A stretch of DNA of 46,208 nt from an uncultured Dialister sp. (GTDB lineage Bacteria > Bacillota > Negativicutes > Veillonellales > Dialisteraceae): positions 1 to 46,208 of the forward strand of contig URIB01000009.1 of assembly GCA_900547785.1 (NCBI GenBank), written 5' to 3'. Under the pieces are notes generated by a model. That model did not search any database and was not told the DNA's origin. It saw only the letters and a program-made list of their open reading frames with translations. The first letter of the stretch is position 1, and each line of letters begins with the position of its first letter. Position numbers and translations under genes: made by a program. Below, in pieces: positions 24,636 to 33,246 of this stretch.

Positions 24636-25940
24636 TTATTTCAAATAAGGTACGACGGCGCTTCCGTGGGGAATCAAATTGACAGTGTAGTCCGTTTTGC
24701 CTTCTTTTTCCAGCTGTTTTTGCGCGAGTGCCCAGGCCTCTTCCAGTGTGGCTACGGGAATCTGGTGCGTTTTTTCACGGATGAGATCAAAATTTTCTTT
24801 TCGTGTCACGAAGTATACCGTGTGAGTGAGAGCGGTCTGCAAATTGCAGAAAGCGACGAAGAAGGGAATGGTGAAGCAGGCACGGAGCGCTTTTTCCATA
24901 GATGCCGTATCGGGGTATTTGAAACTGTCCAGATAGGCCGGCGGTTCATAGACATCTTCCGCTTCCATGAGCGTGATGATGATGCCGCCTTTTTTTGTGG
25001 CCATTTCCGCTGAGGTGTAGCATTTCGTTCCCTGATACAGATTCGTGTCTTTCGGATAACCGCCGGCACTTACGATAGTGACGTCCGCTTTTTGTTTCAT
25101 CGGCACCTTTTGCATTCTGTAAATTTCTTCCGTTCCTTTGTGCCACGCTTTGTAAGGATCGCCGCCGACCATGCCGGACACTTCACCGTCCGCATTGATG
25201 AGAGAGTGGATAAGGAAACAGGGGGCGACCATATCACAGCCTTCCTGCATATCTTCACTTACAGGATTTCCTTCAATTTTCAAAACGCGGGAGTCGGGAT
25301 TGAGTCCGGAACCGATTTCATCACCGAGCGCGTGGCAGTGATTCTGCTGAATCGTATCCCACCCTGCCACGCCGGGAAGAATGAGTTTCCGTCCGCCGCC
25401 GAAACCTGCCATGTCGTGGGTGGAAACGGCATTGATCAAAATCACTTTGTCAGCCGTAGCCACACGGGTATCGATAAAAACTTCCGTTCCCCGGCTCGTC
25501 GTTCCTATGTAGGTGAGCTTGTCTTTATCCCTGCAATCGTGCTGGTACATGCGGATTCGTTTCGCCACTTCTTCGCCCACGCATTCTATATTTTCCTCTT
25601 CCGTGTGGGCCCTGTGAGTTCCCTGGGCAAAAACGATATAGATATCTTCATCGGGAATGCCTGCCGCGTTCAGTTCATTGACGATGTGAATCATGAAATC
25701 CCGAACGTGATTCCAGGCACGGGTGATGTCGGCAGTGACGAGACAGACTTTATCGCCGGGCTTTACCTTTTCGGAAAGCGGGAGTGATCCTATAGGGCGG
25801 CGCATACAGGAAATCGTCGCTTCTTTGATATTGCACGCCTTTGTGGGCATGCCTTCAAGTACGTCGGAAATTCGTTCTTCCGGAAGCATTACCGTCTGAA
25901 AACCCCGCCCGTACGGGAAAGTATATTCTTTTAACGCCAT
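24636..25940 (-). CDS. larA: LarA-family nickel-dependent (lactate) racemase
   Basis: LarA-family enzymes invert or epimerise 2-hydroxy acids using the nickel-pincer nucleotide (NPN) bound to a Lys. The 434-residue protein keeps the residues known from Lactiplantibacillus LarA almost without offset: Arg74 (ITRA), His109 (GTHR), His175 (STHDMAGFGGG), Lys185 (GRK) and His201 (QQNHCH). This suggests a functional pincer enzyme. The frame is open to 26075, but GAGGAGG before ATG 25940 sets the start; the first 45 codons are AT-rich and unlike the family. The NPN synthesis genes larB, larC and larE are not in the window. Substrate may be lactate or another 2-hydroxy acid. Confidence 0.88.
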   Translation of the reverse strand: MALKEYTFPYGRGFQTVMLPEERISDVLEGMPTKACNIKEATISCMRRPIGSLPLSEKVKPGDKVCLVTADITRAWNHVRDFMIHIVNELNAAGIPDEDIYIVFAQGTHRAHTEEENIECVGEEVAKRIRMYQHDCRDKDKLTYIGTTSRGTEVFIDTRVATADKVILINAVSTHDMAGFGGGRKLILPGVAGWDTIQQNHCHALGDEIGSGLNPDSRVLKIEGNPVSEDMQEGCDMVAPCFLIHSLINADGEVSGMVGGDPYKAWHKGTEEIYRMQKVPMKQKADVTIVSAGGYPKDTNLYQGTKCYTSAEMATKKGGIIITLMEAEDVYEPPAYLDSFKYPDTASMEKALRACFTIPFFVAFCNLQTALTHTVYFVTRKENFDLIREKTHQIPVATLEEAWALAQKQLEKEGKTDYTVNLIPHGSAVVPYLK

Positions 25941-26089
25941 AAAATCCTCCTCGGTGATATGAAAGAATCCTGGGAAACAGGAAAAATAGAATTGCTTTTC
26001 AATTTCTTTCATTATATCTGTTTTCCTTATGAAATAAAATAACAGATGGCGGAAACATATGGAGAAAAAATCCATTCTTGATGGAAAAC

Positions 26090-26118
26090 TTGCATAGGTT
26101 ACGTGATTTCGTTATAAT
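26090..26118 (+). promoter_or_regulatory. Nitroreductase promoter
   Basis: TTGCAT (26090-26095) and TATAAT (26113-26118) have a 17-base spacer. Confidence 0.75.
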
Positions 26119-26157
26119 AATTCTTGTTTTTATTGAACGGAATGAATGGAGTATAGG

Positions 26158-26772
26158 GTGATTGAAGAAATCAGGAAACGCCGGAGTACAAGGCGGTTTA
26201 TACGGAAAAATGTGCCCACAGAAGAAATACATGCCGTTTTAGAGGCGGCATCGTGGGCACCGTCAGAGCATAATGAACAGCCTTGGAAATTTATCGTGAT
26301 CCGTGGCGATGCAAGAAAAGAAATGGTCCGGGCATTAAAAGCGGGCATCCAAAGAAACAGAAATAACAAATCGGCGGAATTTGGAGAAGGCTATGAAAAA
26401 TTAATTCCCGCGGCGATTTACACCGCCCGCGTGCTCGAGCAGGCACCGGTCATTGTTTTTGTCATGAACACAAAAGGAAAAGATTACAGAAAAGAAAAAC
26501 CGCTGGCGGAAAAACTGGCGGAATTGGCAGATATCCAGTCGGTGAGCGCGGCCATTCAGAATATGTGTCTGGAAGCGACGGCACGGGGGATCGGAACGCT
26601 TTGGACATGCAATATTTTCTTTGCTTATGAAGAATTGAAAGCATGGCTGGCTACGGAAGGAGAAATGGTAGCGGCAATTGCCCTCGGATATACCGATAAA
26701 GACGGGAAGGCCCTGCCGAGAAAACCGTGGGAAGAAACGGTTTTTTACAGAGGAAATGCGAAAGAAGAATAA
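26158..26772 (+). CDS. Nitroreductase-family FMN oxidoreductase
   Basis: This enzyme of about 204 residues belongs to the FMN-dependent nitroreductase fold. The phosphate-binding RKRRSTRRF at the start, APSEHNEQPWKFIVIRG, and AAIQNMCLEATARGIGTLW are the family marks. Such enzymes reduce nitro groups, quinones or flavins with NAD(P)H; the physiological substrate is not clear. GTG at 26158 has GGAG six bases before it and gives the usual short N-terminus. ATG at 26146 (four codons longer) is also possible. A terminator follows directly and the gene has its own promoter. Confidence 0.88.
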   Translation: MIEEIRKRRSTRRFIRKNVPTEEIHAVLEAASWAPSEHNEQPWKFIVIRGDARKEMVRALKAGIQRNRNNKSAEFGEGYEKLIPAAIYTARVLEQAPVIVFVMNTKGKDYRKEKPLAEKLAELADIQSVSAAIQNMCLEATARGIGTLWTCNIFFAYEELKAWLATEGEMVAAIALGYTDKDGKALPRKPWEETVFYRGNAKEE

Positions 26773-26777
26773 AAGGA

Positions 26778-26800
26778 CCGCCGGATTCGGCGGTTTTTTT
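26778..26800 (+). terminator. Terminator after the nitroreductase gene
   Basis: CCGCCG and CGGCGG around GATT, followed by seven T residues. Confidence 0.93.
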
Positions 26801-26848
26801 GTGCCGGTTTATCAATAAGGTATAATATAAAAAAGAAAGGAGACGGTC

Positions 26849-27340
26849 ATGAAAATAACAAAAGAAGCCCGCGTAGGAATCATCACCGCCGTTCTACTTG
26901 CCGCAGCGGCTCTCTTTTATTTCACCTTTTCTTTTTTACCTTTCTCCCGTCCTCACGTGATGCACATCACCGCCGTATTTTCTTCCGTGCAGGGCATTAA
27001 AAAGGGAAATGAAGTCCGTTATGCCGGTGTCCATGTGGGAAATGTGGAAAAAATTACTGTAAAAGAGGGGAAAGGTATTTTGCTTCTCGGCATTGACAGA
27101 GAGGTGAAAATTCCCCAAGATGCGGAATTTCGTATAGCCCAGGACGGTTTGGTGAGTGATTACTATATACGGATTCGCGGGGGAAAAGCAGACGGAAATT
27201 ATCTCACCGATGGTATGACGGCGGCAGAAACGAAATCCGATCCGCTGGGAAATTTGACGAAAAAAGCGGAAACGCTCGTGAAAACAGTGAATGAAACAAA
27301 GGAAAATTTCCAAAAAATGAAAGCGCCTCCCGAAACATAA
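26849..27340 (+). CDS. MlaD/MCE-family protein (single domain)
   Basis: This 163-residue protein has one N-terminal membrane helix (about 11-31) and a single MCE/MlaD beta-barrel domain (about 38-120) with SVQGIKKGNEVRYAGVHVG and DYYIRIRGG. A short coiled tail follows. MlaD hexamers carry lipids between inner and outer membranes, so its presence supports a diderm cell. AAAGGAG precedes the ATG. The usual partners MlaE (permease) and MlaF (ATPase) are not adjacent. The gene is flanked by terminators and may be transcribed alone. Confidence 0.88.
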   Translation: MKITKEARVGIITAVLLAAAALFYFTFSFLPFSRPHVMHITAVFSSVQGIKKGNEVRYAGVHVGNVEKITVKEGKGILLLGIDREVKIPQDAEFRIAQDGLVSDYYIRIRGGKADGNYLTDGMTAAETKSDPLGNLTKKAETLVKTVNETKENFQKMKAPPET

Positions 27341-27378
27341 CGGGATTTTATGGAATGAAAAGGGAAAAGACTTTGACA

Positions 27379-27417
27379 GACCTCCTTTGCCGGATAATCG
27401 GTAAGGAGGTCATTTTT
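27379..27417 (+). terminator. Terminator after the MlaD gene
   Basis: GACCTCCTT pairs with AAGGAGGTC, with CCG and CGG extending the stem, followed by ATTTTT. Confidence 0.85.
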
Positions 27418-27741
27418 ATGCGTTGCAGTTCTGAATGTAAAGTAAGTGTGGTGAACGGTACCGGAAAGGCAAGAACAGGATTTTAGGCAGTTATAAGCAG
27501 GGATGGATCTATTGGGCAGACGGCAAAGAGGAAAGGCGTTTACCGGTTGTAAAATGTCTTTTGCACTCTTATAGATTTCATTTTCTCTTTGAAAGGCCGG
27601 GTTTATGCGGCAAGTATAACTGATTGAGATAAGACGCCGTGTTATCTATATATAATAGGCATAAAGTATAGATAATAAGTGAAATAATGGTACAATAAAT
27701 AAGAAAGAAAAATAAAATTGTATTTATTAAAGGGGGACACT
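27418..27741 (+). other. Intergenic region before the ABC importer
   Basis: No gene is supported here. It contains an inverted repeat, TTATCTATA (27642-27650) and TATAGATAA (27667-27675), 16 bases apart, 67 bases before the importer start. It could be an operator. No promoter with normal spacing could be fixed, although TATAAT occurs at 27651-27656 between the two arms. Confidence 0.45.
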
Positions 27742-28803
27742 ATGAAACATTTGAAAAAAGCGGCACTGGTACTGGCTTGTGCTTCAGTTTTCTGTATGGG
27801 ACTCACCGGCTGCGGCGGCGATAAAAAAGCGGATACCGCAAAAGGAAATGCCGGCGGCGAAAAGGTGCTGACCGTCTATACGGCACGGAGTGAAAGTTTG
27901 AATAATCTCGTCATTCCCGCTTTTGAAAAGGAAACTGGCATTAAAGTCAATGTGATTGTGGCAGGGACAGGTCCGCTGGTAAAGAGAGTGGCTTCCGAAA
28001 AGGACAATCCCCAGGGAGATGTCCTGTGGGCGGCTGACCAGACAATGCTGGAATCGCAAAAAGAATTGTTTGAAAAGTATGTATCGCCTGAAGATGCGAA
28101 TATGCTTGATGCCGCTAAGAATAAGACGGGTTATTTCTCGCCCGCTTTTGCGGATCCCACCGTATTTATCGTCAATAAAAAATTGGCAGGCGATATGAAA
28201 ATCACAAGTTTTGCGGATTTGCTGAATCCCGCTTTGAAAGGGAAAATCGCTTTCGGCGATCCCGCCAATTCCAGTTCGGCGTTCCAGTGTCTGACGGCTA
28301 TGCTTTACGGCAACGGGAAAAACGGAGATCCCATGTCACCGGAAGCATGGGCGTATGTGGATAATTTCATTAAGAATCTGGACGGCAAATTGCTGAACAG
28401 TTCCGGCGCGGTTCATAAAGGAGCGGCTGACGGAGAATATACGGTGGGTCTTACTTGGGAAGATCCGGCGGCTACGTATGTCAAGAACGGCGCCGATGTG
28501 GCGGTTGTATTCCCCGCAGAGGGCGCGATTTTCCCCGGTGAATCCGTACAGATCATCAAAGGGGCGAAGCATATGGAAAATGCAAAGAAATTTGTAGATT
28601 TCATGTTGTCCAAGAAAATCCAGGAAGAAGCGGGAAAAACGCTGACGGTTCGTCCGCTTCGCAAAGGCGTTGCTTTGGCGGATTATATGACACCCCAGGA
28701 TACAATCAAGTTGTTCCCGAATTATGATGAGGGCTGGGTATCGGCGCATAAAAAAGAAATTGTTGCGGAATGGAATAAGCATCTCGAAAATTCCAGACAG
28801 TAA
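27742..28803 (+). CDS. Substrate-binding lipoprotein, Fe3+/hexose-phosphate/phosphonate ABC family
   Basis: This 353-residue lipoprotein (lipobox LTGC, Cys24) belongs to the FbpA/AfuA/PhnS group of binding proteins. It has TVYTARSESLNNLVIPAFEKETG near the start (in part), GDVLWAADQ and GKIAFGDPANSSSAFQ. The adjacent tyrosine pair that binds Fe3+ in FbpA is not seen, so hexose phosphate (AfuA-like) or phosphonate is as likely as iron. AAGGGGG precedes ATG 27742; the frame opens eight codons earlier at a TTG. The ATPase and permease genes follow, after an internal terminator that probably lowers their expression. Confidence 0.85.
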   Translation: MKHLKKAALVLACASVFCMGLTGCGGDKKADTAKGNAGGEKVLTVYTARSESLNNLVIPAFEKETGIKVNVIVAGTGPLVKRVASEKDNPQGDVLWAADQTMLESQKELFEKYVSPEDANMLDAAKNKTGYFSPAFADPTVFIVNKKLAGDMKITSFADLLNPALKGKIAFGDPANSSSAFQCLTAMLYGNGKNGDPMSPEAWAYVDNFIKNLDGKLLNSSGAVHKGAADGEYTVGLTWEDPAATYVKNGADVAVVFPAEGAIFPGESVQIIKGAKHMENAKKFVDFMLSKKIQEEAGKTLTVRPLRKGVALADYMTPQDTIKLFPNYDEGWVSAHKKEIVAEWNKHLENSRQ

Positions 28804-28824
28804 GAGGAGTGTCTGAAAAATAGA

Positions 28825-28859
28825 GGGGCGTGGAGCGTTTAACGCTCCGCCCCTTTTTT
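28825..28859 (+). terminator. Internal terminator/attenuator of the ABC importer operon
   Basis: GGGGC(GT)GGAGCG pairs with CGCTCCGCCCC around TTTAA and is followed by six T residues. It lies between the binding-protein gene and the ATPase gene. Confidence 0.85.
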
Positions 28860-28873
28860 GGTAGGAGAGTATC

Positions 28874-29962
28874 ATGAGTGTTTCTATTCAAATTGATGAA
28901 GTGGTCAAAAAGTATGGGGATCATGCCGTGGTGAACGGATTGTCTCTGGATATACGGCCGGGAGAGTTTTTTACCCTACTGGGGCCGTCAGGCTGTGGGA
29001 AAACGACACTTCTTCGTATGATTATCGGATTTAATTCTATCGAAGCGGGAACGATTTATGTGGATGGGGAAGCGGTGAATGAAATTCCGCCGGACCGGAG
29101 AAATATGGGCATGGTTTTTCAAAATTATGCCATTTTCCCGCATATGTCCGTCAAGGATAATGTGGCGTTCGGTCTTCGCATGCGTCATGTGCCTGAAAAG
29201 GAAATTGGGGAACGGGTGGATCATATTTTGAAAGTGGTCAAGATTGATCATTTGAAAGACCGGATGCCTACCGCTCTTTCCGGCGGACAGCAGCAGCGTG
29301 TCGCGCTCGCGAGAGCGATTGTCATACGTCCCCGTGTGCTTTTGATGGATGAGCCGCTTTCCAATCTGGACGCCAAGCTCCGTATTGAAATGAGAAATGC
29401 CATCAAACGGATTCAGCGGCAAGTGGATATTACGACCGTCTATGTCACTCACGACCAGGAGGAAGCCCTTGCCGTATCGGACAGGATTGCCGTTATGAAC
29501 GGCGGCGTCATCCAACAGATCGGCGAGCCGCAGGAGATTTACAAACGGCCGACCAATGTGTTTGTTTCCACGTTTATCGGGCTTTCCAATTTAGTGAAAG
29601 CCGTCTATAAAGATAAAAAAGTTTCTTTTACGGGAACGGACTATGCCGTTTTCATGGATCATCTGGCAGAGGACTTGCAGGAGGGGGAAGAGCTGATTGT
29701 TTCTGTTCGTCCTGAAGAATTTATCATGAAACGGGGCACGGAAAAAGGCCTTCACGGAAAAATCATGTCTTCCGTTTTTCTCGGGCTTTCCACCCATTAT
29801 TTCCTGGAAACGGAACAGGGGGAAGAATGGGAAGTTCTGCAAACGGGCTCTCACGATATTTTGCCTGACGGTACAGAAGTGACGCTTACGGTCAAAGAAG
29901 ATTGCATCAATGTGTTCCGGAAAGAAACGGAGCATACGGTCATCAAAAGGGAGTCGTTATGA
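28874..29962 (+). CDS. ABC transporter ATPase (FbpC/PotA type)
   Basis: This 362-residue ATPase powers the importer. Walker A GPSGCGKT is at residues 37-44, then the Q-loop, the signature LSGGQQQRVALARA, Walker B VLLMDEPLSNLD and the H-loop VTHDQEEA. A C-terminal TOBE-like regulatory domain covers about residues 240-360. It starts 14 bases after the internal terminator and overlaps the permease gene by four bases (ATGA), so the two are translationally coupled. Confidence 0.93.
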   Translation: MSVSIQIDEVVKKYGDHAVVNGLSLDIRPGEFFTLLGPSGCGKTTLLRMIIGFNSIEAGTIYVDGEAVNEIPPDRRNMGMVFQNYAIFPHMSVKDNVAFGLRMRHVPEKEIGERVDHILKVVKIDHLKDRMPTALSGGQQQRVALARAIVIRPRVLLMDEPLSNLDAKLRIEMRNAIKRIQRQVDITTVYVTHDQEEALAVSDRIAVMNGGVIQQIGEPQEIYKRPTNVFVSTFIGLSNLVKAVYKDKKVSFTGTDYAVFMDHLAEDLQEGEELIVSVRPEEFIMKRGTEKGLHGKIMSSVFLGLSTHYFLETEQGEEWEVLQTGSHDILPDGTEVTLTVKEDCINVFRKETEHTVIKRESL

Positions 29963-31611
29963 AAAAGAAACTGACGGTTTGGAATGTACTGAGCCTTTTG
30001 ATTCTGTCGGCGTTTGCTCTTTTTATCATGTATCCGCTTTTTCTGATTTTGTATAAGAGCGGGATTCACGGGGATACGGGAGCGATCACGATTGATAATT
30101 TCTCCCATTTCTTTGCGAAAAAATTCTACTGGGGCACAATGGTCAATTCGCTCAAAGTGACGGTTGTGTCTACCGTGCTGTCGGCGCTTGTCGGACTTCC
30201 GCTGGCTTATCTCATGCGGAGCGTGAAAATCAGAGGAAGCGGACTTTTAAATATTTTCATTGTGATTTCTTATTTATCTCCGCCTTTTATCGGCGCCTAT
30301 GCGTGGATACAGATGCTCGGGCGAAACGGGGTGGTGACGCACTTCATCAATGATCTTTTCGGGATTCATTACGGCGGCGTATACGGATTTGCCGGCATTG
30401 TCCTCGTCTTTACCCTGCAATCCTTTCCGCTTGTCTATATTTACGTATCCGGCGCTTTAAAAAATCTCGACAATTCACTCAATGAAGCGGCAGAGAGTTT
30501 GGGATGCAGCCGGACGGGGCGGATATGGAAAATCATCGTGCCCCTTGTGATGCCTACGCTTCTTGCCAGCTCCATGCTTGTCTTTATGCGCGTCTTTGCC
30601 GATTTCGGGACGCCCATGCTGATTGGCGAAGGCTACCAGACGCTTCCGGTACTCATTTATAACCAGTTTATGGGTGAAGTTTCCGGGGATGACGGGTTTG
30701 CCGCGGCGATCTGTTGTATCGTCATCGGACTTACGATTGTTATGTTTTTTGTCCAACGCTTTCTGGCGACGAGAAATACCTATGCCATGACCGCGTTAAA
30801 GCCGATGGTGGCGGAAAAAGCGAAAGGGCTCAGAAATATACTGGCCCACCTTGCCGTTTATCTCACGGTGGGACTGGCCGTTCTTCCCCAGTTTGTCGTT
30901 ATTTATACGTCTTTTCTTGCCACCAACGGCGGGCAGGTATTTACCGGCGGCTTTGCTTTGCAAAGCTATGAGGCGACACTCTTTGCCAAGGATAATGATG
31001 TCATCTGGCATACCTATTTCCTCGGGCTATGTGCCATTGTTATTGTTATTGTTGTCGGCGTTTTGATTGCCTATTTATCGGTGAGAAAGAAAAATACGTT
31101 AAACAGTGTCCTCGATGTAGTCACCATGTTTCCCTTTATCATTCCCGGATCGGTACTCGGTATCGCTTTTGTCTTTGCCTTTAACAAGTCGCCCGTCATT
31201 TTGACCGGAACGGCACTCATCATGATTATTTCCTTTGCGGTACGGCGTATGCCTTATACGGTCCGCTCTTCGGCGGCGGTTTTGGGAAATATCAGTCCCA
31301 GTATTGAAGAGGCCGCTGTTTCTCTCGGTGCATCGGAAATGACGACGTTCCGCAAAATTACCGTTCCCATGATAGCGCCGGGCGTTCTGTCGGGGGCGAT
31401 TATGAGCTGGGTGACCATTATCAGTGAATTATCATCGTCCATCATCTTGTATACCAATTCGACACAGACACTGACAGTATCGATTTATACGGAGGTTATT
31501 CGCGGCAATTACGGAAATGCTTCCGCTTATGCGACGATTCTCACACTCACATCTGTTCTTTCTCTTCTCATTTTCTATAAAGTGACGGGAAAGAGAGATG
31601 TATCGGTATAA
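29959..31611 (+). CDS. ABC transporter permease, fused double (FbpB type)
   Basis: This 550-residue inner-membrane protein is two BPD_transp_1 permease domains in one chain, about twelve helices. Each half has an EAA-type loop for the ATPase: NEAAESLGCSRTGRIWKII in the first and EEAAVSLGASEMTTFRKI in the second. Fused permeases of this kind are usual for the Fe3+/AfuB/PhnU group. ATG 29959 overlaps the ATPase stop; the open frame extends further upstream but inside the ATPase gene. Confidence 0.92.
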   Translation: MKKKLTVWNVLSLLILSAFALFIMYPLFLILYKSGIHGDTGAITIDNFSHFFAKKFYWGTMVNSLKVTVVSTVLSALVGLPLAYLMRSVKIRGSGLLNIFIVISYLSPPFIGAYAWIQMLGRNGVVTHFINDLFGIHYGGVYGFAGIVLVFTLQSFPLVYIYVSGALKNLDNSLNEAAESLGCSRTGRIWKIIVPLVMPTLLASSMLVFMRVFADFGTPMLIGEGYQTLPVLIYNQFMGEVSGDDGFAAAICCIVIGLTIVMFFVQRFLATRNTYAMTALKPMVAEKAKGLRNILAHLAVYLTVGLAVLPQFVVIYTSFLATNGGQVFTGGFALQSYEATLFAKDNDVIWHTYFLGLCAIVIVIVVGVLIAYLSVRKKNTLNSVLDVVTMFPFIIPGSVLGIAFVFAFNKSPVILTGTALIMIISFAVRRMPYTVRSSAAVLGNISPSIEEAAVSLGASEMTTFRKITVPMIAPGVLSGAIMSWVTIISELSSSIILYTNSTQTLTVSIYTEVIRGNYGNASAYATILTLTSVLSLLIFYKVTGKRDVSV

Positions 31612-31629
31612 AGCTGTTCATAAAGAAAC

Positions 31630-31659
31630 CGTCTTTTCCAAAAGAAAGGGCGTTTTTTT
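31630..31659 (+). terminator. Terminator after the ABC importer
   Basis: CGTCTTTTC pairs with GAAAGGGCG (two G-U pairs), then seven T residues. Confidence 0.75.
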
Positions 31660-31845
31660 ATGTGACTGACATATGGGAAGATGCATTCATCATATAGATT
31701 TTGAAAAGCGGATATGAATGGTAAAGAAGAGAGGGATAACCAACAATAATCATTTAAATTGAAAAAAATAAGGATTTTACCAACCAATGAGTGTATAATA
31801 GATAAAATAAGCTTTTTTACTTATGAAGAAAAGAGGTGGCGCCGG

Positions 31846-33066
31846 ATGAACTATGAACCGTTATTTAAAATATACAGAAAAGAACCGGACCGGTTTGAAA
31901 AAATTTATAGAAATAGATTTGATAACGAATTTTCAACACGTTTGGGTATCTTTATTAAAGAATACCGGCATCAGAAGGCTTACGAAGCGTTTTTCTGCAA
32001 TCCCGGTGAATTGACTCACTTGTTAATTCGCATAGAGGAGGAAAAATTTGCATTTAACCGGTATATTTCAACCTTACCGCATATTATGGTGAATCATCTG
32101 ATGAACAGTTTTTTGTTGGATGAAATACAGGCAAGCAATGAAATTGAGGGGATTCACAGCAGCAGGAGAGAGCTGAAAGAGGCTTTTGAAAGTATTTCCA
32201 CCAATGCACCTAAAAGATTTAAGAGTATAATTATCAAATATCAAAAAACACTCAGTACAGGAGAAGAACCTTTAGCATTCGGACAATGTCCGGAGCTCAG
32301 GAACTTTTATGATGAGTTCTTGGGAAGTGAAATCAACGAAGAGGATTTGCCGGACGGAAAGATATTCAGAAAAGAAGGTGTTGACGTAACCACATCTTCA
32401 GGGAAAGTGATACATCAGGGGCTATATCCGGAGAATGAAATTGTGAAAGCCATGAAAAAAAGTCTTGATTTATTACATGATGAATCAATTCTCTTGCTTA
32501 TCCGGATTGCACTGTTTCATTATCTCTTCGGATACATTCATCCTTTTTATGACGGAAACGGAAGAACATCAAGGTTTATATCTTCTTACTATATATCATC
32601 TTATATTCATCCTTTAGTCGGGCTGCGGTTATCAAGAATCATCAAGGGGAACCAGACTCAATATTATGAAGCCTTTAAAATGACAAACTTGGAAATTAAC
32701 AGGGGAGATCTTACCTATTTTATCATTGAATTTTTAAAGCTGTTATCGGTAACTATGCAAAATACCCAGGAGTTGTTGGAACGGCGGTTGAAAAATTTAA
32801 AAACTTATGAAGAGAATCTGGAAAAATTTTTTATAAAGAATCATATAACGGATGAATTGACACGAAAGATTTATTTTATATTGCTACAGGAAAGTTTGTT
32901 TTCCGTAACATCCGGTGTGGTGAAAAACGGGCTGGTATTGGCGACAAAGAAGACCAGGAAGACAATTGATCAGCGCTTTAAATCTATTCCGGAGAATCAT
33001 CTGGTTGTAAAAAAAGTGGGCAGATTCCTGCATTACAAATTGAATACCGGGATCTTGAAATTGTAG
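31846..33066 (+). CDS. Fic-family protein, class II (intramolecular inhibitory helix)
   Basis: Fic proteins transfer AMP or related groups from nucleotides to target proteins. The 406-residue protein carries the catalytic motif HPFYDGNGRT at residues 232-241. An N-terminal helix has the inhibitory motif S97-x3-E101-G102 (SNEIEG), which places it in class II, self-inhibited. A C-terminal region (about 300-406) looks like a winged-helix tail. GAGGTGG before ATG 31846 sets the start; the open frame begins at 31759. The DNA is visibly AT-richer than its neighbours (two sampled 60-base lines have 23% and 35% G+C), which suggests transfer. No antitoxin gene is adjacent, consistent with class II. 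Target unknown. Confidence 0.9.
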   Translation: MNYEPLFKIYRKEPDRFEKIYRNRFDNEFSTRLGIFIKEYRHQKAYEAFFCNPGELTHLLIRIEEEKFAFNRYISTLPHIMVNHLMNSFLLDEIQASNEIEGIHSSRRELKEAFESISTNAPKRFKSIIIKYQKTLSTGEEPLAFGQCPELRNFYDEFLGSEINEEDLPDGKIFRKEGVDVTTSSGKVIHQGLYPENEIVKAMKKSLDLLHDESILLLIRIALFHYLFGYIHPFYDGNGRTSRFISSYYISSYIHPLVGLRLSRIIKGNQTQYYEAFKMTNLEINRGDLTYFIIEFLKLLSVTMQNTQELLERRLKNLKTYEENLEKFFIKNHITDELTRKIYFILLQESLFSVTSGVVKNGLVLATKKTRKTIDQRFKSIPENHLVVKKVGRFLHYKLNTGILKL

Positions 33067-33205
33067 AAATCATAAGAAGAGATCAAATGATAAGAGGAAA
33101 TACGGAAGCCGGCGTTTTTGATAAATGATGGAGAATAAAGGAATGCGGCGGACTTTCTTTTTGCCGGGAGGGAATATTCGGAAATAAAAACATATAGCAA
33201 CATGC

Positions 33206-33244
33206 AAAAAGCGTTCCTGCTTATACGGGCAGAAACGCTTTTTT
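33206..33244. terminator. Bidirectional terminator between the Fic and metal permease genes
   Basis: AAAAAGCGTTCCTGC pairs with GCAGAAACGCTTTTTT (one bulge) and is bounded by A and T runs. Confidence 0.9.
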
Positions 33245-33246
33245 GG

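Noticed and set aside
27418..27486. A 22-codon frame after AAGGAGG at 27404-27410
   Set aside because: The ribosome-site-like sequence is the 3' arm of a terminator, and the peptide has no recognisable feature.
31846..33066. Fic/AntF-type toxin-antitoxin pair
   Set aside because: No small antitoxin gene is adjacent, and the inhibitory motif is within the same chain.
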